Below the pieces are notes generated by a model, which ran no database searches, had not been told where the DNA came from, and worked only from the letters and a program-made list of their open reading frames with translations. A DNA stretch of 64,000 nucleotides from Vicinamibacterales bacterium (lineage in GTDB: Bacteria > Acidobacteriota > Vicinamibacteria > Vicinamibacterales > Fen-181): assembly GCA_036504215.1 (NCBI GenBank), contig DASXVO010000007.1:46599-110598 (forward strand), read 5' to 3'. The translations under genes and the position numbers were made by a program. Shown here one piece after another: positions 33,209 to 42,486 of the stretch. How positions within the stretch are numbered: the stretch's first letter is position 1; the number at the start of each line of letters is the position of its first letter.

Positions 33209-33676
33209 TCAGGCTGGCTCGGACACCGGTACTGGCGCTGCCTCCGGCGAGCCCGTCCCATCGCTCTCGGCGGCTGCCGAGGCTGACTCATCCAGGTTCG
33301 CCGCGTCCGCGTCGCCCGACCTGGCTTCCTCGACGTCCGGGTCGTCCCACAGGAAGCCGATGCGGCGCCGCTTCTCGTGCGGCTGCTTCGGGATGACCTG
33401 CAACATCAGCTGCAGCGCGTCCACGTGGCAGAGCAGGCGATAGCGGCCCGGTTCGTCCGCCGGACCGTCGACGACGACGAGTTCGGAGCCGCGGACACCG
33501 ATATGTTCCACGCTGAACGCACGGCCTCCCATCATCGCGACGATGTGGAAGTTCTCGTTGTCCTTCAACTGTGCTTCGAATTCCTGCAGACACTGCCGCA
33601 ACCGCGCCGCGAACGTCTTGGCGGTCTGCGGGGTGGGGATGAGCAGCGCTCCCGACTCGAAACCAACCTTCGGCAT
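33209..33676 (-). CDS. Uncharacterised acidic-tailed protein
   Basis: A 155-residue protein. The first 105 residues look like a compact alpha/beta domain (LLIPTPQTAKTFAARLRQ, then strands around VVVDGPADEPGRYRLLCHVD). The last 45 residues are Asp/Glu/Ala/Ser-rich and probably disordered. There is no signal peptide. I do not recognise the family. It converges on the sigma-54 activator with a 48-bp gap and is 54 bp downstream of a membrane protein gene on the same strand. Confidence 0.6.
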   Translation of the reverse strand: MPKVGFESGALLIPTPQTAKTFAARLRQCLQEFEAQLKDNENFHIVAMMGGRAFSVEHIGVRGSELVVVDGPADEPGRYRLLCHVDALQLMLQVIPKQPHEKRRRIGFLWDDPDVEEARSGDADAANLDESASAAAESDGTGSPEAAPVPVSEPA

Positions 33677-33730
33677 ATCGCACTCCTCGTCTCGACACGA
33701 TGGTCGAGCCGGCCTTCTTCTGGGGCCGGT

Positions 33731-34447
33731 CTACAGAGCAGAGGCGTTGAAGACAATCCAGCAGCCGACGCCAAAGAGCAGAATCCACCGCACCAGTCCG
33801 CGCAGTGTGAGGCGCGAGAGCGACAGGGCACACTCGCGGACGAATGCGAGCGGCAGCAGGCCGAACGCGGCCAGCGGTGCGCCACGAAGCCCGATGGGGA
33901 ATCCGTCCCAGAAGCCGGCACCACCGAGCAGCGCGAGGTAGGGTGTGCGCTGGCGGATGGCCAGGACGAAGGCCCAGCCGCCGTAGATGCCGACGGCCGC
34001 CAGCGGCAGCTTCGTCCACCAGGCCTTGAATCCGGGCGGACCGGCGAGGCGCCACGTGGCGAGCAGCGCCAGGGCCAACGTCGCGCCGGCGAGCACGACC
34101 GGCGTCGGCTGTCTCAGCACCGTGACACCAAGGCTCACGCCCCCGAGCGTCCACGTGGCCGCCACCAGGAAGAGCAGGAGCAGGAACAACGGGGCGAGCG
34201 GATCGGTCAGCCAGCCGCGGCCGCCAATGCGACCGCCCTTCGACAGCACCCAGAGGCTCAGCAGGAAGTAGACGGCCGTGGCGGCAACCACACCGATGCG
34301 AATTGGCGAGGGGGAGTTCCACGTTTCGTAGGCGGCATCGATGACGACCGCGTCGAGCGCGAGGCGAACCAGCACGGCGCCGATGCGGATCGCCAGTTGC
34401 CGGCGCTTCGATGCGGCCGGAGCGGACGAGGTCTTCACGTCGTTCAT
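33731..34447 (-). CDS. Multi-pass membrane protein coupled to a zinc-ribbon protein
   Basis: A 238-residue protein with about six hydrophobic helices (roughly 20-40, 48-68, 82-102, 110-130, 145-165 and 205-230). The ATG at 34447 overlaps the stop of the upstream gene in ATGA, which indicates translational coupling. No family or catalytic motif is recognised. It may form a complex with the zinc-ribbon protein encoded immediately upstream. Confidence 0.65.
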   Translation of the reverse strand: MNDVKTSSAPAASKRRQLAIRIGAVLVRLALDAVVIDAAYETWNSPSPIRIGVVAATAVYFLLSLWVLSKGGRIGGRGWLTDPLAPLFLLLLFLVAATWTLGGVSLGVTVLRQPTPVVLAGATLALALLATWRLAGPPGFKAWWTKLPLAAVGIYGGWAFVLAIRQRTPYLALLGGAGFWDGFPIGLRGAPLAAFGLLPLAFVRECALSLSRLTLRGLVRWILLFGVGCWIVFNASAL

Positions 34448-35169
34448 CCCAACAGTCCCTTCAGGACCTGCAGGCCGGTGGCGAGCAGGTCGGTCGAGTC
34501 CGCGCGGAGTGCCTGCCGGAATCCGTCGGGGTTCTCCCCGGCCTCGGCGAACACCCGCTCGGCGCGGACGCGTTCCATCATGACGCGCAACGGCCAGTCG
34601 GGCGCGATTGTCTTCTCTTCCTGATCCGCCGTCCGCAACTCGGCGACCGCTTTCCGCACCTGGTCGGGGTCGAGGATCGCGATCGGCGTGCGGCAGTAGC
34701 CACACGCTGCGCCGCGCTCGATGTCCACTGGCGCCCCGCAATTCGAGCAATTGACCTGGCGGATGTGCTTGCGGAGTTCATCGACCTCCGTGACCGCCAG
34801 GCTGCGGACGAAGTTCTTCGCCCGAAGGAACTGGTAGTAGGTCAGGAATCGGCCGTGCGCCTCGGGGCATCGGAAGTAGGAGAACCGCGTCGTGCGCTGG
34901 AGGTCGTGCACTTCCGTCAGGCGATGCGTGCAGCGCGGGCAGCCGAGTCGCACGGCCAGTTGCACGCGGGCCTGGCTCTCGACCCCGGCAATGAGACCGA
35001 GCAACTCCAGCGTGGCTCCCGGCGTCAACTGGAGCAGTTCCTGGTTGTCGAACCAGATGCCCTGACAACCCTGGCACAGGTCAATCGTGATCGGCGGGCC
35101 GTAGCGCCGCTCGAACACGCGTGAGGTCATGGCCGCCAGGCAACTCGGACAGTTCAGCGTGTCGCTCAT
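34444..35169 (-). CDS. Protein with several zinc-ribbon (TFIIB-like) motifs
   Basis: A 241-residue cytoplasmic protein. Three Cys clusters are seen: C-x2-C at residues 7-10 with C-Q-G-C near 32-35 (a TFIIB-type zinc finger with GIWFDNQEL), CPRC near 77-80, and CSNC near 140 with CGYC near 155. The final 70 residues are helical. Such multi-zinc proteins are probably adaptors. The stop is coupled to the next membrane protein gene through ATGA. The promoter region is shared with the divergent glycyl radical enzyme, 182 bp away. Confidence 0.72.
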   Translation of the reverse strand: MSDTLNCPSCLAAMTSRVFERRYGPPITIDLCQGCQGIWFDNQELLQLTPGATLELLGLIAGVESQARVQLAVRLGCPRCTHRLTEVHDLQRTTRFSYFRCPEAHGRFLTYYQFLRAKNFVRSLAVTEVDELRKHIRQVNCSNCGAPVDIERGAACGYCRTPIAILDPDQVRKAVAELRTADQEEKTIAPDWPLRVMMERVRAERVFAEAGENPDGFRQALRADSTDLLATGLQVLKGLLG

Positions 35170-35351
35170 GGAATCTACCGGGGGACGTCAGCTGCGAAAT
35201 TCTCCCCCGAAGCGCCTCGGCGCGCAACCAGAAGCTCGGCCGAGCGGCCAACCCCTGCAGTTGATCTCTTCGGCCCTCTGCGCTACGGTTGTCGCGGGCT
35301 GACGTGGGGGCGCCTATCGCCGACGTCGCTACAACGGATGGGGAGGCACAC

Positions 35352-37766
35352 GTGTCGGCAAGCTGGGTCGAGAGTGGGTTCGTGCCCGAGTCGATTGTGC
35401 ACCCGGCAACGGGGCCGACAGGTCGCGTCCTCGCCGGCATTCGCCGGAATCTCACCGCCAGGCCTGAGCTGCACGCCGAGCGGGCCGTGTCCGCGACGGC
35501 GAGCTACAGCGAGACCGAAGGTGAGCCGCTCGTCATCCGACGCGCCAAGATGATTCGCCGGATTCTCGACGAGCACCCCGTCGTCATCCAGGACGGCGAG
35601 ATCATCGTCGGGATGAAGACGCGGACGCCGCGCGGCTCACCGGTCTTTCCGGAGATCAACTGCACCTGGGTCGAGCGCGATCTCGATCGCCTGGCCACGC
35701 GGTCCGACACGCCGTTCTTCGTCGCCGACGAGACGAAGCGGGCGCTCGGCGAGCACGTGTTTCCCTACTGGCGCGGCCGGCAGGTCTACGACCGGCTGAT
35801 GGAGGCCGTGCCGCCGGACATGTGGCGCGCCGACGAGCGGGGCGTGCTCTACCACTATTTCCGGTCGCGCACGATCGGCCACATCAACGCCGGGTACGAG
35901 AAGGTGCTCCGGAAAGGGATGCGCGGGATCGTGGCCGACGTCGATGGCGTCCGGTCACGGCTTCGCCTGGACGACCCCGAGGATCGGGATCGCGCGCTGT
36001 TCCTCGACTCGGTGGCCATGGTGTGCGAGGCGACGGTCGCCTTTGCACACCGCCACGCCGCGGTCCTGCGCTGCCTCGCGGACGGGGCGGACGAGGCGGG
36101 GAGGCCGCAGGAACTCCTCCGAATGGCGGACGTGTGCGAGCGAGTCCCGGCAGAACCCGCGCGCACCTTCCACGAGGCGCTGCAGTCGTTCTGGTTCACG
36201 CACCTGGTGCTGAACCTCGAGACCGACGGCCACGCGTTCGGACCCGGCCGGTTCGACCAGTACATGAACCCGTACTACCGCTGTTCGCTGGACGCCGGCG
36301 ACCTGACGCACGACGCGGCGCAGGAACTGCTCGATCTGCTGTGGATCAAGTTCGACGAAATCACACTGGCGAAGGACGCGGGTGAGTCACAGACGAGCAG
36401 CTCGTATCCGGATTTTCAGAATTTGAACGTCGGCGGCCTGGCGCGTGACGGTCGCGACGCGACCAACGCGCTGTCGTTCATGTGTCTCACGGCTCTCGAG
36501 CACACGCGCCTGCCGCAGCCTGGGCTCTCGGCACAAATCAGTTCGAAGACGACGTCGCGTTTCCTCATGCGCTGCTGTGAGCTGTTGCGTCTCGGCCTTG
36601 GCATGCCGGCGATGTTCAACAGCGACACGCTCGTTCTTGGGATGGTCAACCGCGGCAAGACACTCGAAGACGCCCGCGCCAGCAGCCTGAACGGATGCGT
36701 GGCCTGCTTCTGCGACGGGAAGGACCGCATGGCGTCGAGCGGGTACTTCAACCTCGCAAAGTGTCTCGAGCTCGCGCTCAACAACGGCGTCGATCGCCTG
36801 ACGGGCGAACCCCTCGGGCCGCCGACCGGCGACCCGGCCGGCTTCGCGACGTTCGACGAGGTCCTCGAGGCGTTCACCAGGCAGGTGGCGCACTTTGCGG
36901 ACGCCAAGGTCCGATACGACGACATCGTCCGCGACGCCTATGCGCGACACAGCCCCGTGCCGTTCACGTCGGCCGTCATCGACGACTGCATCGAGCAGGC
37001 GCTCGACTGGCACCGCGGCGGCGCCCATTACCGCATTGCGACCGTCTCGGGCGTGGCCATCGGCACCGTCGCCGACGCGCTGTCCGCCATCCGCACGCAC
37101 GTCTTCGAGCGTGGCCAGTTCACGATGGCGCAGCTCGTGACGGCGCTGGACGCGAATTGGCAGGGCCACGAGGTGATGCGCGAGGTCTTCGTCAACCGGA
37201 CGCCGCACTACGGCAATGACGACGAGGGCGCGGATGAACTGGCGTCGTTGGCGCAGCGCATCTTCTGCGACGAGATCGAACGTCATCGCGACATCCAAGG
37301 GGCCAGGTACTGGGTGGACCTGTTGCCGACGACGTCCCATATCGCCCTCGGTGAACTCACGGGGGCGACGCCAGACGGCCGGTTCGCGGGGACTCCACTG
37401 TCGGAGGGTGTATCACCCGTTCAGGGGCACGATCAGCGCGGGCCAACGGCGGCGGCGCGGTCGGTTGCCAGACTCGATCACGCGAGGACGAACGGCACGC
37501 TCCTCAACATGCGCGTGAACCCGGACTGCCTGCGAACGACCGAGGACCTGCGCAGGCTGGCGGCGCTCATTCGGGGCTACTTCGACCAGGGCGGCCACCA
37601 CGTCCAGTTCAATGTCGTGGACCGGGCGGTGCTGCTCGATGCGATGGCGCACCCCGAGCAGCATCGCGATCTGATGGTTCGCGTCGCCGGCTACTCCGAT
37701 TACTTCGTGCTGCTCAGCCCCGACATCCAGCGCGAGATCCTGTCGAGAACCGAACACGGGCTGTGA
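35352..37766 (+). CDS. Glycyl radical enzyme (pyruvate formate-lyase superfamily) of unknown substrate
   Basis: An 804-residue radical enzyme. The C-terminal motif RVAGYSDYF places the glycyl radical at Gly780, and the thiyl Cys is Cys449 in NGCVACFCDGK. Dehydratase-type members have C-V-E at this place; here the Glu position is Ala451, with extra Cys at 452 and 454. The surrounding sequence (GYFNLAKCLELALNNG) resembles the hydroxyproline dehydratase and PflD branch. The GTG at 35352 follows GGGGAGG by 5 nt; the longer frame from 35289 has no ribosome site. Activity needs a radical-SAM activase, and none is encoded in this window. Two downstream genes for sugar-type enzymes, Gfo/Idh and DUF1080, suggest a catabolic cluster. 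Confidence 0.88.
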   Translation: MSASWVESGFVPESIVHPATGPTGRVLAGIRRNLTARPELHAERAVSATASYSETEGEPLVIRRAKMIRRILDEHPVVIQDGEIIVGMKTRTPRGSPVFPEINCTWVERDLDRLATRSDTPFFVADETKRALGEHVFPYWRGRQVYDRLMEAVPPDMWRADERGVLYHYFRSRTIGHINAGYEKVLRKGMRGIVADVDGVRSRLRLDDPEDRDRALFLDSVAMVCEATVAFAHRHAAVLRCLADGADEAGRPQELLRMADVCERVPAEPARTFHEALQSFWFTHLVLNLETDGHAFGPGRFDQYMNPYYRCSLDAGDLTHDAAQELLDLLWIKFDEITLAKDAGESQTSSSYPDFQNLNVGGLARDGRDATNALSFMCLTALEHTRLPQPGLSAQISSKTTSRFLMRCCELLRLGLGMPAMFNSDTLVLGMVNRGKTLEDARASSLNGCVACFCDGKDRMASSGYFNLAKCLELALNNGVDRLTGEPLGPPTGDPAGFATFDEVLEAFTRQVAHFADAKVRYDDIVRDAYARHSPVPFTSAVIDDCIEQALDWHRGGAHYRIATVSGVAIGTVADALSAIRTHVFERGQFTMAQLVTALDANWQGHEVMREVFVNRTPHYGNDDEGADELASLAQRIFCDEIERHRDIQGARYWVDLLPTTSHIALGELTGATPDGRFAGTPLSEGVSPVQGHDQRGPTAAARSVARLDHARTNGTLLNMRVNPDCLRTTEDLRRLAALIRGYFDQGGHHVQFNVVDRAVLLDAMAHPEQHRDLMVRVAGYSDYFVLLSPDIQREILSRTEHGL

Positions 37767-37814
37767 CACGACGGCGTCAACTGCGCCGAGCCCAGCCTCT
37801 CTCGAGGAGCACTC

Positions 37815-39170
37815 ATGAGCCATCACCACGGACAGACCCGGCGGGCGTTTCTTGGTTCGGTGACCGGGGCCGCGACCGTTGCCCTCGCGGCCGTGAACGT
37901 GCGGGGCCTGTCCAGGCGCCCCGAGGCCGATGCGGCGACCGGCCGGTCGGCGCGTGCGGCGAACGATCGGATTCAAATTGCGTTGATTGGTGCCGGCGGC
38001 ATGGGCGTGGAGGATGCCAAGACGGCCCTCACGATCGACGGCGTGCGCCTCGTCGCGGCGTGCGACCTCTACGACGGGCGTCTGCAGAAGGCGCAGGAGA
38101 TGTGGGGACGCGACATCCTCACGACGCGCGACTACCGCGAAGTGCTGGCGCGCAAGAACGTCGACGCGGTTATCATCGGCACGCCGGACCATTGGCACCA
38201 GCGGATCTCGATAGACGCCATGGACGCCGGCAAGGCGGTCTATTGCGAGAAGCCGATGGTTCACGAATTGGGTGAGGGCGACGCGGTGATTGCGGCCCAG
38301 CGCCGCAACAAGGCCGTCTTCGAGGTGGGCAGCCAGGGCATGAGTTCGCTCGGCAACGAGAAGGCGAGGGAACTGCTCGCGGCAGGCGCCATCGGCACGC
38401 TGAACTACGCCGAAGGGTTCTGGGCCCGCAATTCCCCGGTCGGCGCGTGGCAGTATCCCGTGCCGAAGGACGCGTCGGCGCAGACACTCGACTTCGACCG
38501 CTTCCTCGGCTCCTCCCCGAAGCGCCCCTTCGATCCCATCCGCTTCTTCCGCTGGCGCAACTATCGCGACTACGGCACCGGTGTCAGCGGCGACCTGTTC
38601 GTCCACCTGTTCTCGAGCCTGCACTTCATCACCGGCTCGATGGGACCGACCACGATCATGGCGTCCGGCGGACTCCGCTACTGGAAGGACGGCCGCGACG
38701 CACCCGACATCATGCTCGGCATGTTCGAGTATCCCGAGGCCGCGGCGCACCCGCCCTTCAATCTGTCGCTCCGCGTCAACTTCGTCGACGGGACCTCGGG
38801 CAGCACGTACCTGCGCCTGGTGGGTAGCGAGGGCGCGATGGACGTCACCTGGGACGACGTGACGCTCAGGCGCAACAAGAAATGGGATCCGCTGCGCGCC
38901 ATCCAGGCCGAGTTCAGGGACGACCCCGAACCGGCGTCCCGCCAGCAGATGCTGCCCTCGGCCGTCGTCTACAAGGTGGAGACCGGCTACAAGGGAGCAC
39001 ACTACGATCACTTCAACAACCTCTTCACCGCCATGCGCGGAGGGAAGCCCGTGGCCGAGGACGCGGTGTTCGGCTATCGCGCGGCGGCGCCGGCCCTGGC
39101 GTGCAACCAGAGCTACTACGAGAAACGCGTCATCCACTGGGACCCGGTGGGGATGAAGGTCGTGGGATAG
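37815..39170 (+). CDS. Tat-exported Gfo/Idh/MocA-family oxidoreductase
   Basis: A 451-residue protein with a twin-arginine signal (QTRRAFLGSV near residues 7-16), then a Rossmann fold with LIGAGGMGVEDAK near residues 60-72 and the EKPMVHELG family motif. Exported members in Acidobacteria and Planctomycetes usually carry tightly bound NAD(P) and act on sugars or glycosides. A GAGGAG ribosome site 5-6 nt upstream supports the ATG at 37815. It is 48 bp after the glycyl radical enzyme and 9 bp before the DUF1080 gene, so all three are probably one operon. Its product could be a 3-keto sugar, the proposed substrate type of DUF1080 enzymes. Confidence 0.86.
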   Translation: MSHHHGQTRRAFLGSVTGAATVALAAVNVRGLSRRPEADAATGRSARAANDRIQIALIGAGGMGVEDAKTALTIDGVRLVAACDLYDGRLQKAQEMWGRDILTTRDYREVLARKNVDAVIIGTPDHWHQRISIDAMDAGKAVYCEKPMVHELGEGDAVIAAQRRNKAVFEVGSQGMSSLGNEKARELLAAGAIGTLNYAEGFWARNSPVGAWQYPVPKDASAQTLDFDRFLGSSPKRPFDPIRFFRWRNYRDYGTGVSGDLFVHLFSSLHFITGSMGPTTIMASGGLRYWKDGRDAPDIMLGMFEYPEAAAHPPFNLSLRVNFVDGTSGSTYLRLVGSEGAMDVTWDDVTLRRNKKWDPLRAIQAEFRDDPEPASRQQMLPSAVVYKVETGYKGAHYDHFNNLFTAMRGGKPVAEDAVFGYRAAAPALACNQSYYEKRVIHWDPVGMKVVG

Positions 39171-39179
39171 GTGAAATCC

Positions 39180-39887
39180 ATGAAGATATCCATCCTCGTT
39201 TCGACGGTGCTCGTGCTTCTCGGAGCCGTCGTGTCCGCGCAGGCCCCGTCGCCCAACACGCTGACGCCCGTCGAGCGGTCCGCCGGGTGGCGGCTGCTGT
39301 TCGACGGACGCTCGACGAGCGGCTGGCACACATTCGGGAAGGACCGCGTCGTCGGCTGGGAGATTGCCAACGGTGAACTGATCGCTCTCGGCCTGGGCGG
39401 CGATCACGCGAACGACATCGTCACGAACGACGAGTTCGAGAACTTCGAACTGGCGGTCGAGTGGAAGCTGTCACCGCGCGCCAACAGCGGCATCTTCTTC
39501 GATGTCGTCGAGCAGGGCTACGAGCAGATCTACGCGACCGGTCCCGAGTACCAGTTGATCGACGACGATGGGTGGCCGGACAAGCTGGAGGACTGGCAGC
39601 ACACCGGGGCGAATTACGCGATGCACCCGCCGTCGCAGAAAGCCTCGAAACCGGTCGGGCAGTGGAACCGGACGCGCATCGTGGTGAACCGCGGCCACGT
39701 CGAGCACTACCTGAACGGCGCCAAGGTGGTCGAGTACGACCTGTGGACGCCCGACTGGCAGCAGCGCGTCATGGCCGGCAAGTGGAAGGACTTCCCGGGT
39801 TACGGCAAAGCCAGGCGCGGGAAGATCGGCCTGCAGGACCACGGGAACAGGGTGTATTTCAGGAGTATCAAGGTCAGGACGATATAG
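39180..39887 (+). CDS. Secreted DUF1080 (3-keto-glycoside hydrolase-like) protein
   Basis: A 235-residue protein with a signal peptide (cleavage near VVSAQAP) and a single DUF1080 concanavalin-like domain: WRLLFDGRSTSGWHTFG, NFELAVEWKLSPRANSGIFF and GKIGLQDHGNRVYFRSIKVR. DUF1080 proteins have been linked to cleavage of 3-keto-glycosides made by Gfo/Idh-type partners, which matches the adjacent gene. The ATG at 39180 is used; a GTG at 39171, directly after the previous stop, is possible. It is the last gene of the apparent operon, followed by a tandem repeat and a hairpin. Confidence 0.87.
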   Translation: MKISILVSTVLVLLGAVVSAQAPSPNTLTPVERSAGWRLLFDGRSTSGWHTFGKDRVVGWEIANGELIALGLGGDHANDIVTNDEFENFELAVEWKLSPRANSGIFFDVVEQGYEQIYATGPEYQLIDDDGWPDKLEDWQHTGANYAMHPPSQKASKPVGQWNRTRIVVNRGHVEHYLNGAKVVEYDLWTPDWQQRVMAGKWKDFPGYGKARRGKIGLQDHGNRVYFRSIKVRTI

Positions 39888-39888
39888 G

Positions 39889-39919
39889 GTGCTTCAGGTG
39901 CCTCAGGTGCTGCAGGTGC
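39889..39919 (+). repeat. Three 9-bp tandem repeats after the DUF1080 gene
   Basis: GTGCTTCAG, GTGCCTCAG and GTGCTGCAG follow each other at 39889-39915 and a partial fourth unit follows. The units begin 2 nt after the stop codon. No function is apparent. Confidence 0.6.
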
Positions 39920-39941
39920 GGCGTGGAGGGTACGAGTAGGT

Positions 39942-39969
39942 GTGGGACGGACGAGGACGCCCGTCCCAC
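39942..39969. terminator. Perfect 9-bp hairpin between convergent genes
   Basis: GTGGGACGG, a 10-nt loop and CCGTCCCAC lie between the DUF1080 stop and the M28 peptidase stop, which face each other. It could terminate both transcripts. No U-tract is present. Confidence 0.5.
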
Positions 39970-39991
39970 TCACCGTCTGGAGCCTCGAGCC

Positions 39992-42442
39992 CTACTGTCC
40001 GAGCTTCTTCAGATTCCCGCCCAGGCGGCCTGCGTTTGGCGGCGGCATCTGCATCGGTCCCGTCTGCGGCGGGTTCACGCCAACCATCGCGTAGATTTCG
40101 TCCTTCGTCCACCCGGCCTTGATGAGCGCCAGGTACATCTGCTGCTTGGCCTCGTCCACGCGCCGCTTCTTCGCCGCGTCGGTCACCACTGGTTCACCCA
40201 TCGGCGACGATGCCACGCTTTCCCTGGTGGTCAGCAGCAGGCCGTCCGAACCTCCGATGGCGTTCTTCAGGTCGATGAGCTTCGACGCCACGGCCTGCGG
40301 GGCCGTCGCGTCGAACTCCACCGACATCAGGACGTTCTTCGTCTTGAGGCGCGTGGCGACCGGCGCCGCGGGCACACTCATCGCGCCCGTCAGGATGAAC
40401 GGCTTCTTTGCGGCATCCAGCATGTCGTCGAGCAGTTGCATCGACGGGTTGACCAGCGTCACCACGACGCCGCTCGACTCGAACTGATCGAGTGCGGTCC
40501 GACCGCGATCCGTGAGGCCGCCGGGGGTGAACCAGGCGCCATCACCGCGTGCGGTCACTTCCACACGGCCGACGCCGAGCAACTTGGCGGCGGTGTCGAT
40601 GAGCGCGAGGTTCCCGCCGAAGGCCGTCGTGTCGTTGAGCGAGATGTTGAATCGCGGTCCCTGGATCGGTGCGTTCTGGCCGCCGAACATCACGGCACGG
40701 CCGCCTGGTCTCACCTCGGCGATGTTGATCGGGTTCAGCCGCATGCCGTTGTAGAGGTGGAGCCGGTCCGGCACGATCATCGCCGTCGTGTTGTCGTTCG
40801 CAACGTTGATGAGGCCCTGCAGGACGAACTGTCCGGTCTTGCGGAGGATCTCCGGGTCGATCTTCGCAGCCTTGTCGCCCGCGTCGTGATAGTCCGGGTG
40901 ACCTGCGCCGCCGCTCGTCATCAAGGCCAGCGACTCGATGCCCTGCTCGATGAAGCCGGAGAAATCGCTGCCGCCTGGGCCGCCGGTGGACGCATCCACC
41001 ACCTTCGCCACGTCCGGATCCTGGTTCCGCATGATCACGTCGAAGATCGCAGGGAAGTTCAGCGCGCCCGGCGCGTCGATCCGATCACCGAGTCCGACCA
41101 TGTCGCCGTTGAAGTTGACGACGACGTTCTCCATCTTCACGCCGTCGCTCGGCGTCTTGGTCCAGTAGTTCGAGCCGATGAGCCCCATCTCCTCGCCGCA
41201 CCACAGCGCGAAGACAATGGTGCGCTTCGGCTTGATGGTCGCCGCGTTCGCCGCCATCAGCCGCGCCATTTCCATCGTCAGCGCCGAGCCCGACGCGTCG
41301 TCGTCGGCGCCGTTGTAGACGACGCCGTCGGTCGTGCCGACGTGATCGAGGTGGCCGCCCACGACGATGTACTGCGACTTCAGCCTGGGATCGGTGCCCT
41401 CGACCTTGCCGATTACGTTGTGGGAGATGTTGTTCTTGAACCTCTCGCCGTAGAAGGTGACGGAGGCGTAACCCTTGATCAGGGCCTTGACACCCGTCGT
41501 CTGCGATCGGGGCTTCTTGTCGCGGATGTCGCGACGCACGTCCGAGATCCGGCTGACGAAGCCGCGCGGGGATTCCTGCTCCAGATTGCGGTACATCACC
41601 TGACGGAACACGCGCTCGTTACAGTCGCCGACGACCAGGAACGGGCGGGTGAAGGCTGATGCCTCGACCGCCGGGCGCCCCATGAACGCCGCGATCGCCT
41701 GCGCCTGGCTCGGTGCGGCGGCTGGTGCGAACGGGTTCGGCGCCTGCAGCTTGTCCGGGCTGAAGAGGATGATGCCGGCAGCGCCCTTGTCGTAGGCGGT
41801 CGCCACCTTTGCGTTGTCGCGCGATTCGTCGGCCCAGGGTTCGGGATTCTTCGGCTGTGGCGGGGCGACGCCGAACATGCCGCGGGCGGGCGGCGCGTCC
41901 TTTGGCGATCCCTTGAACGCGAGGACGATCCTGCCCTTCACATCGATGCCTGCGTACTCGTCGAGGCCCTTGGCCGGGGCGGAGATGCCGTACCCGACGA
42001 ACACGATCTCGCCGCTGGCCTGAGCACCAGGAGTGGACCTGGCGTCGAGCGCGAAATCACTGTCGCGGACATGAAACGCGCGACCGTCGACGACGAGTTC
42101 CGGGATGCCGGAGGTCCAGGCGAAATCCGTCCGGGGTCCGGTGATTGGGACATTCTGGAGGAACGTGCCGTTGTCACCCGCCGGCTTCAAGCCCCACTCC
42201 TTGAACTTGGCGGCGGCCCATTCGGCCGTCTTCTCGTAGCCGGGAGTCAGCGTCTGGCGGCCCTGCTTGTCGTCTGCGGCCAGGTAGTCGATGTAGCCCT
42301 TGATGACCTTCCCGTCCACCTTGATTGATGCGGCAGCGGTTGCCGCGTGCCCGGCCTTCGACTGAGCCGCCATCGGCGCCACGAGGACCGCCGCGAGGAT
42401 GATGGAGAAGCCGATCGCGAGAGATGTCTTGCGCCGAGTCAT
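39992..42442 (-). CDS. Secreted M28-family zinc aminopeptidase with PA domain
   Basis: An 816-residue exported metallopeptidase. After a signal peptide (cleavage near APMAAQS), the catalytic domain is interrupted by a PA-type insert (about 130-290). Zinc ligands and catalytic residues are visible in order: GGHLDHVG, YNGADDDASGSA, WCGEEMGLIGS, NFNGDMVGLG and GHPDYHDAGD. The C-terminal 250 residues form an additional domain, probably for substrate or surface binding, ending in a Gly/Pro-rich tail. The ATG at 42442 gives a complete signal peptide and is preceded by AAAGGA. Similar large M28 peptidases are common in Acidobacteria, where they degrade external proteins. Confidence 0.88.
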   Translation of the reverse strand: MTRRKTSLAIGFSIILAAVLVAPMAAQSKAGHAATAAASIKVDGKVIKGYIDYLAADDKQGRQTLTPGYEKTAEWAAAKFKEWGLKPAGDNGTFLQNVPITGPRTDFAWTSGIPELVVDGRAFHVRDSDFALDARSTPGAQASGEIVFVGYGISAPAKGLDEYAGIDVKGRIVLAFKGSPKDAPPARGMFGVAPPQPKNPEPWADESRDNAKVATAYDKGAAGIILFSPDKLQAPNPFAPAAAPSQAQAIAAFMGRPAVEASAFTRPFLVVGDCNERVFRQVMYRNLEQESPRGFVSRISDVRRDIRDKKPRSQTTGVKALIKGYASVTFYGERFKNNISHNVIGKVEGTDPRLKSQYIVVGGHLDHVGTTDGVVYNGADDDASGSALTMEMARLMAANAATIKPKRTIVFALWCGEEMGLIGSNYWTKTPSDGVKMENVVVNFNGDMVGLGDRIDAPGALNFPAIFDVIMRNQDPDVAKVVDASTGGPGGSDFSGFIEQGIESLALMTSGGAGHPDYHDAGDKAAKIDPEILRKTGQFVLQGLINVANDNTTAMIVPDRLHLYNGMRLNPINIAEVRPGGRAVMFGGQNAPIQGPRFNISLNDTTAFGGNLALIDTAAKLLGVGRVEVTARGDGAWFTPGGLTDRGRTALDQFESSGVVVTLVNPSMQLLDDMLDAAKKPFILTGAMSVPAAPVATRLKTKNVLMSVEFDATAPQAVASKLIDLKNAIGGSDGLLLTTRESVASSPMGEPVVTDAAKKRRVDEAKQQMYLALIKAGWTKDEIYAMVGVNPPQTGPMQMPPPNAGRLGGNLKKLGQ

Positions 42443-42486
42443 ACGGTACGTCCTTTCGCGGGTTGAGAGCGCATGGGACTGGCCCG

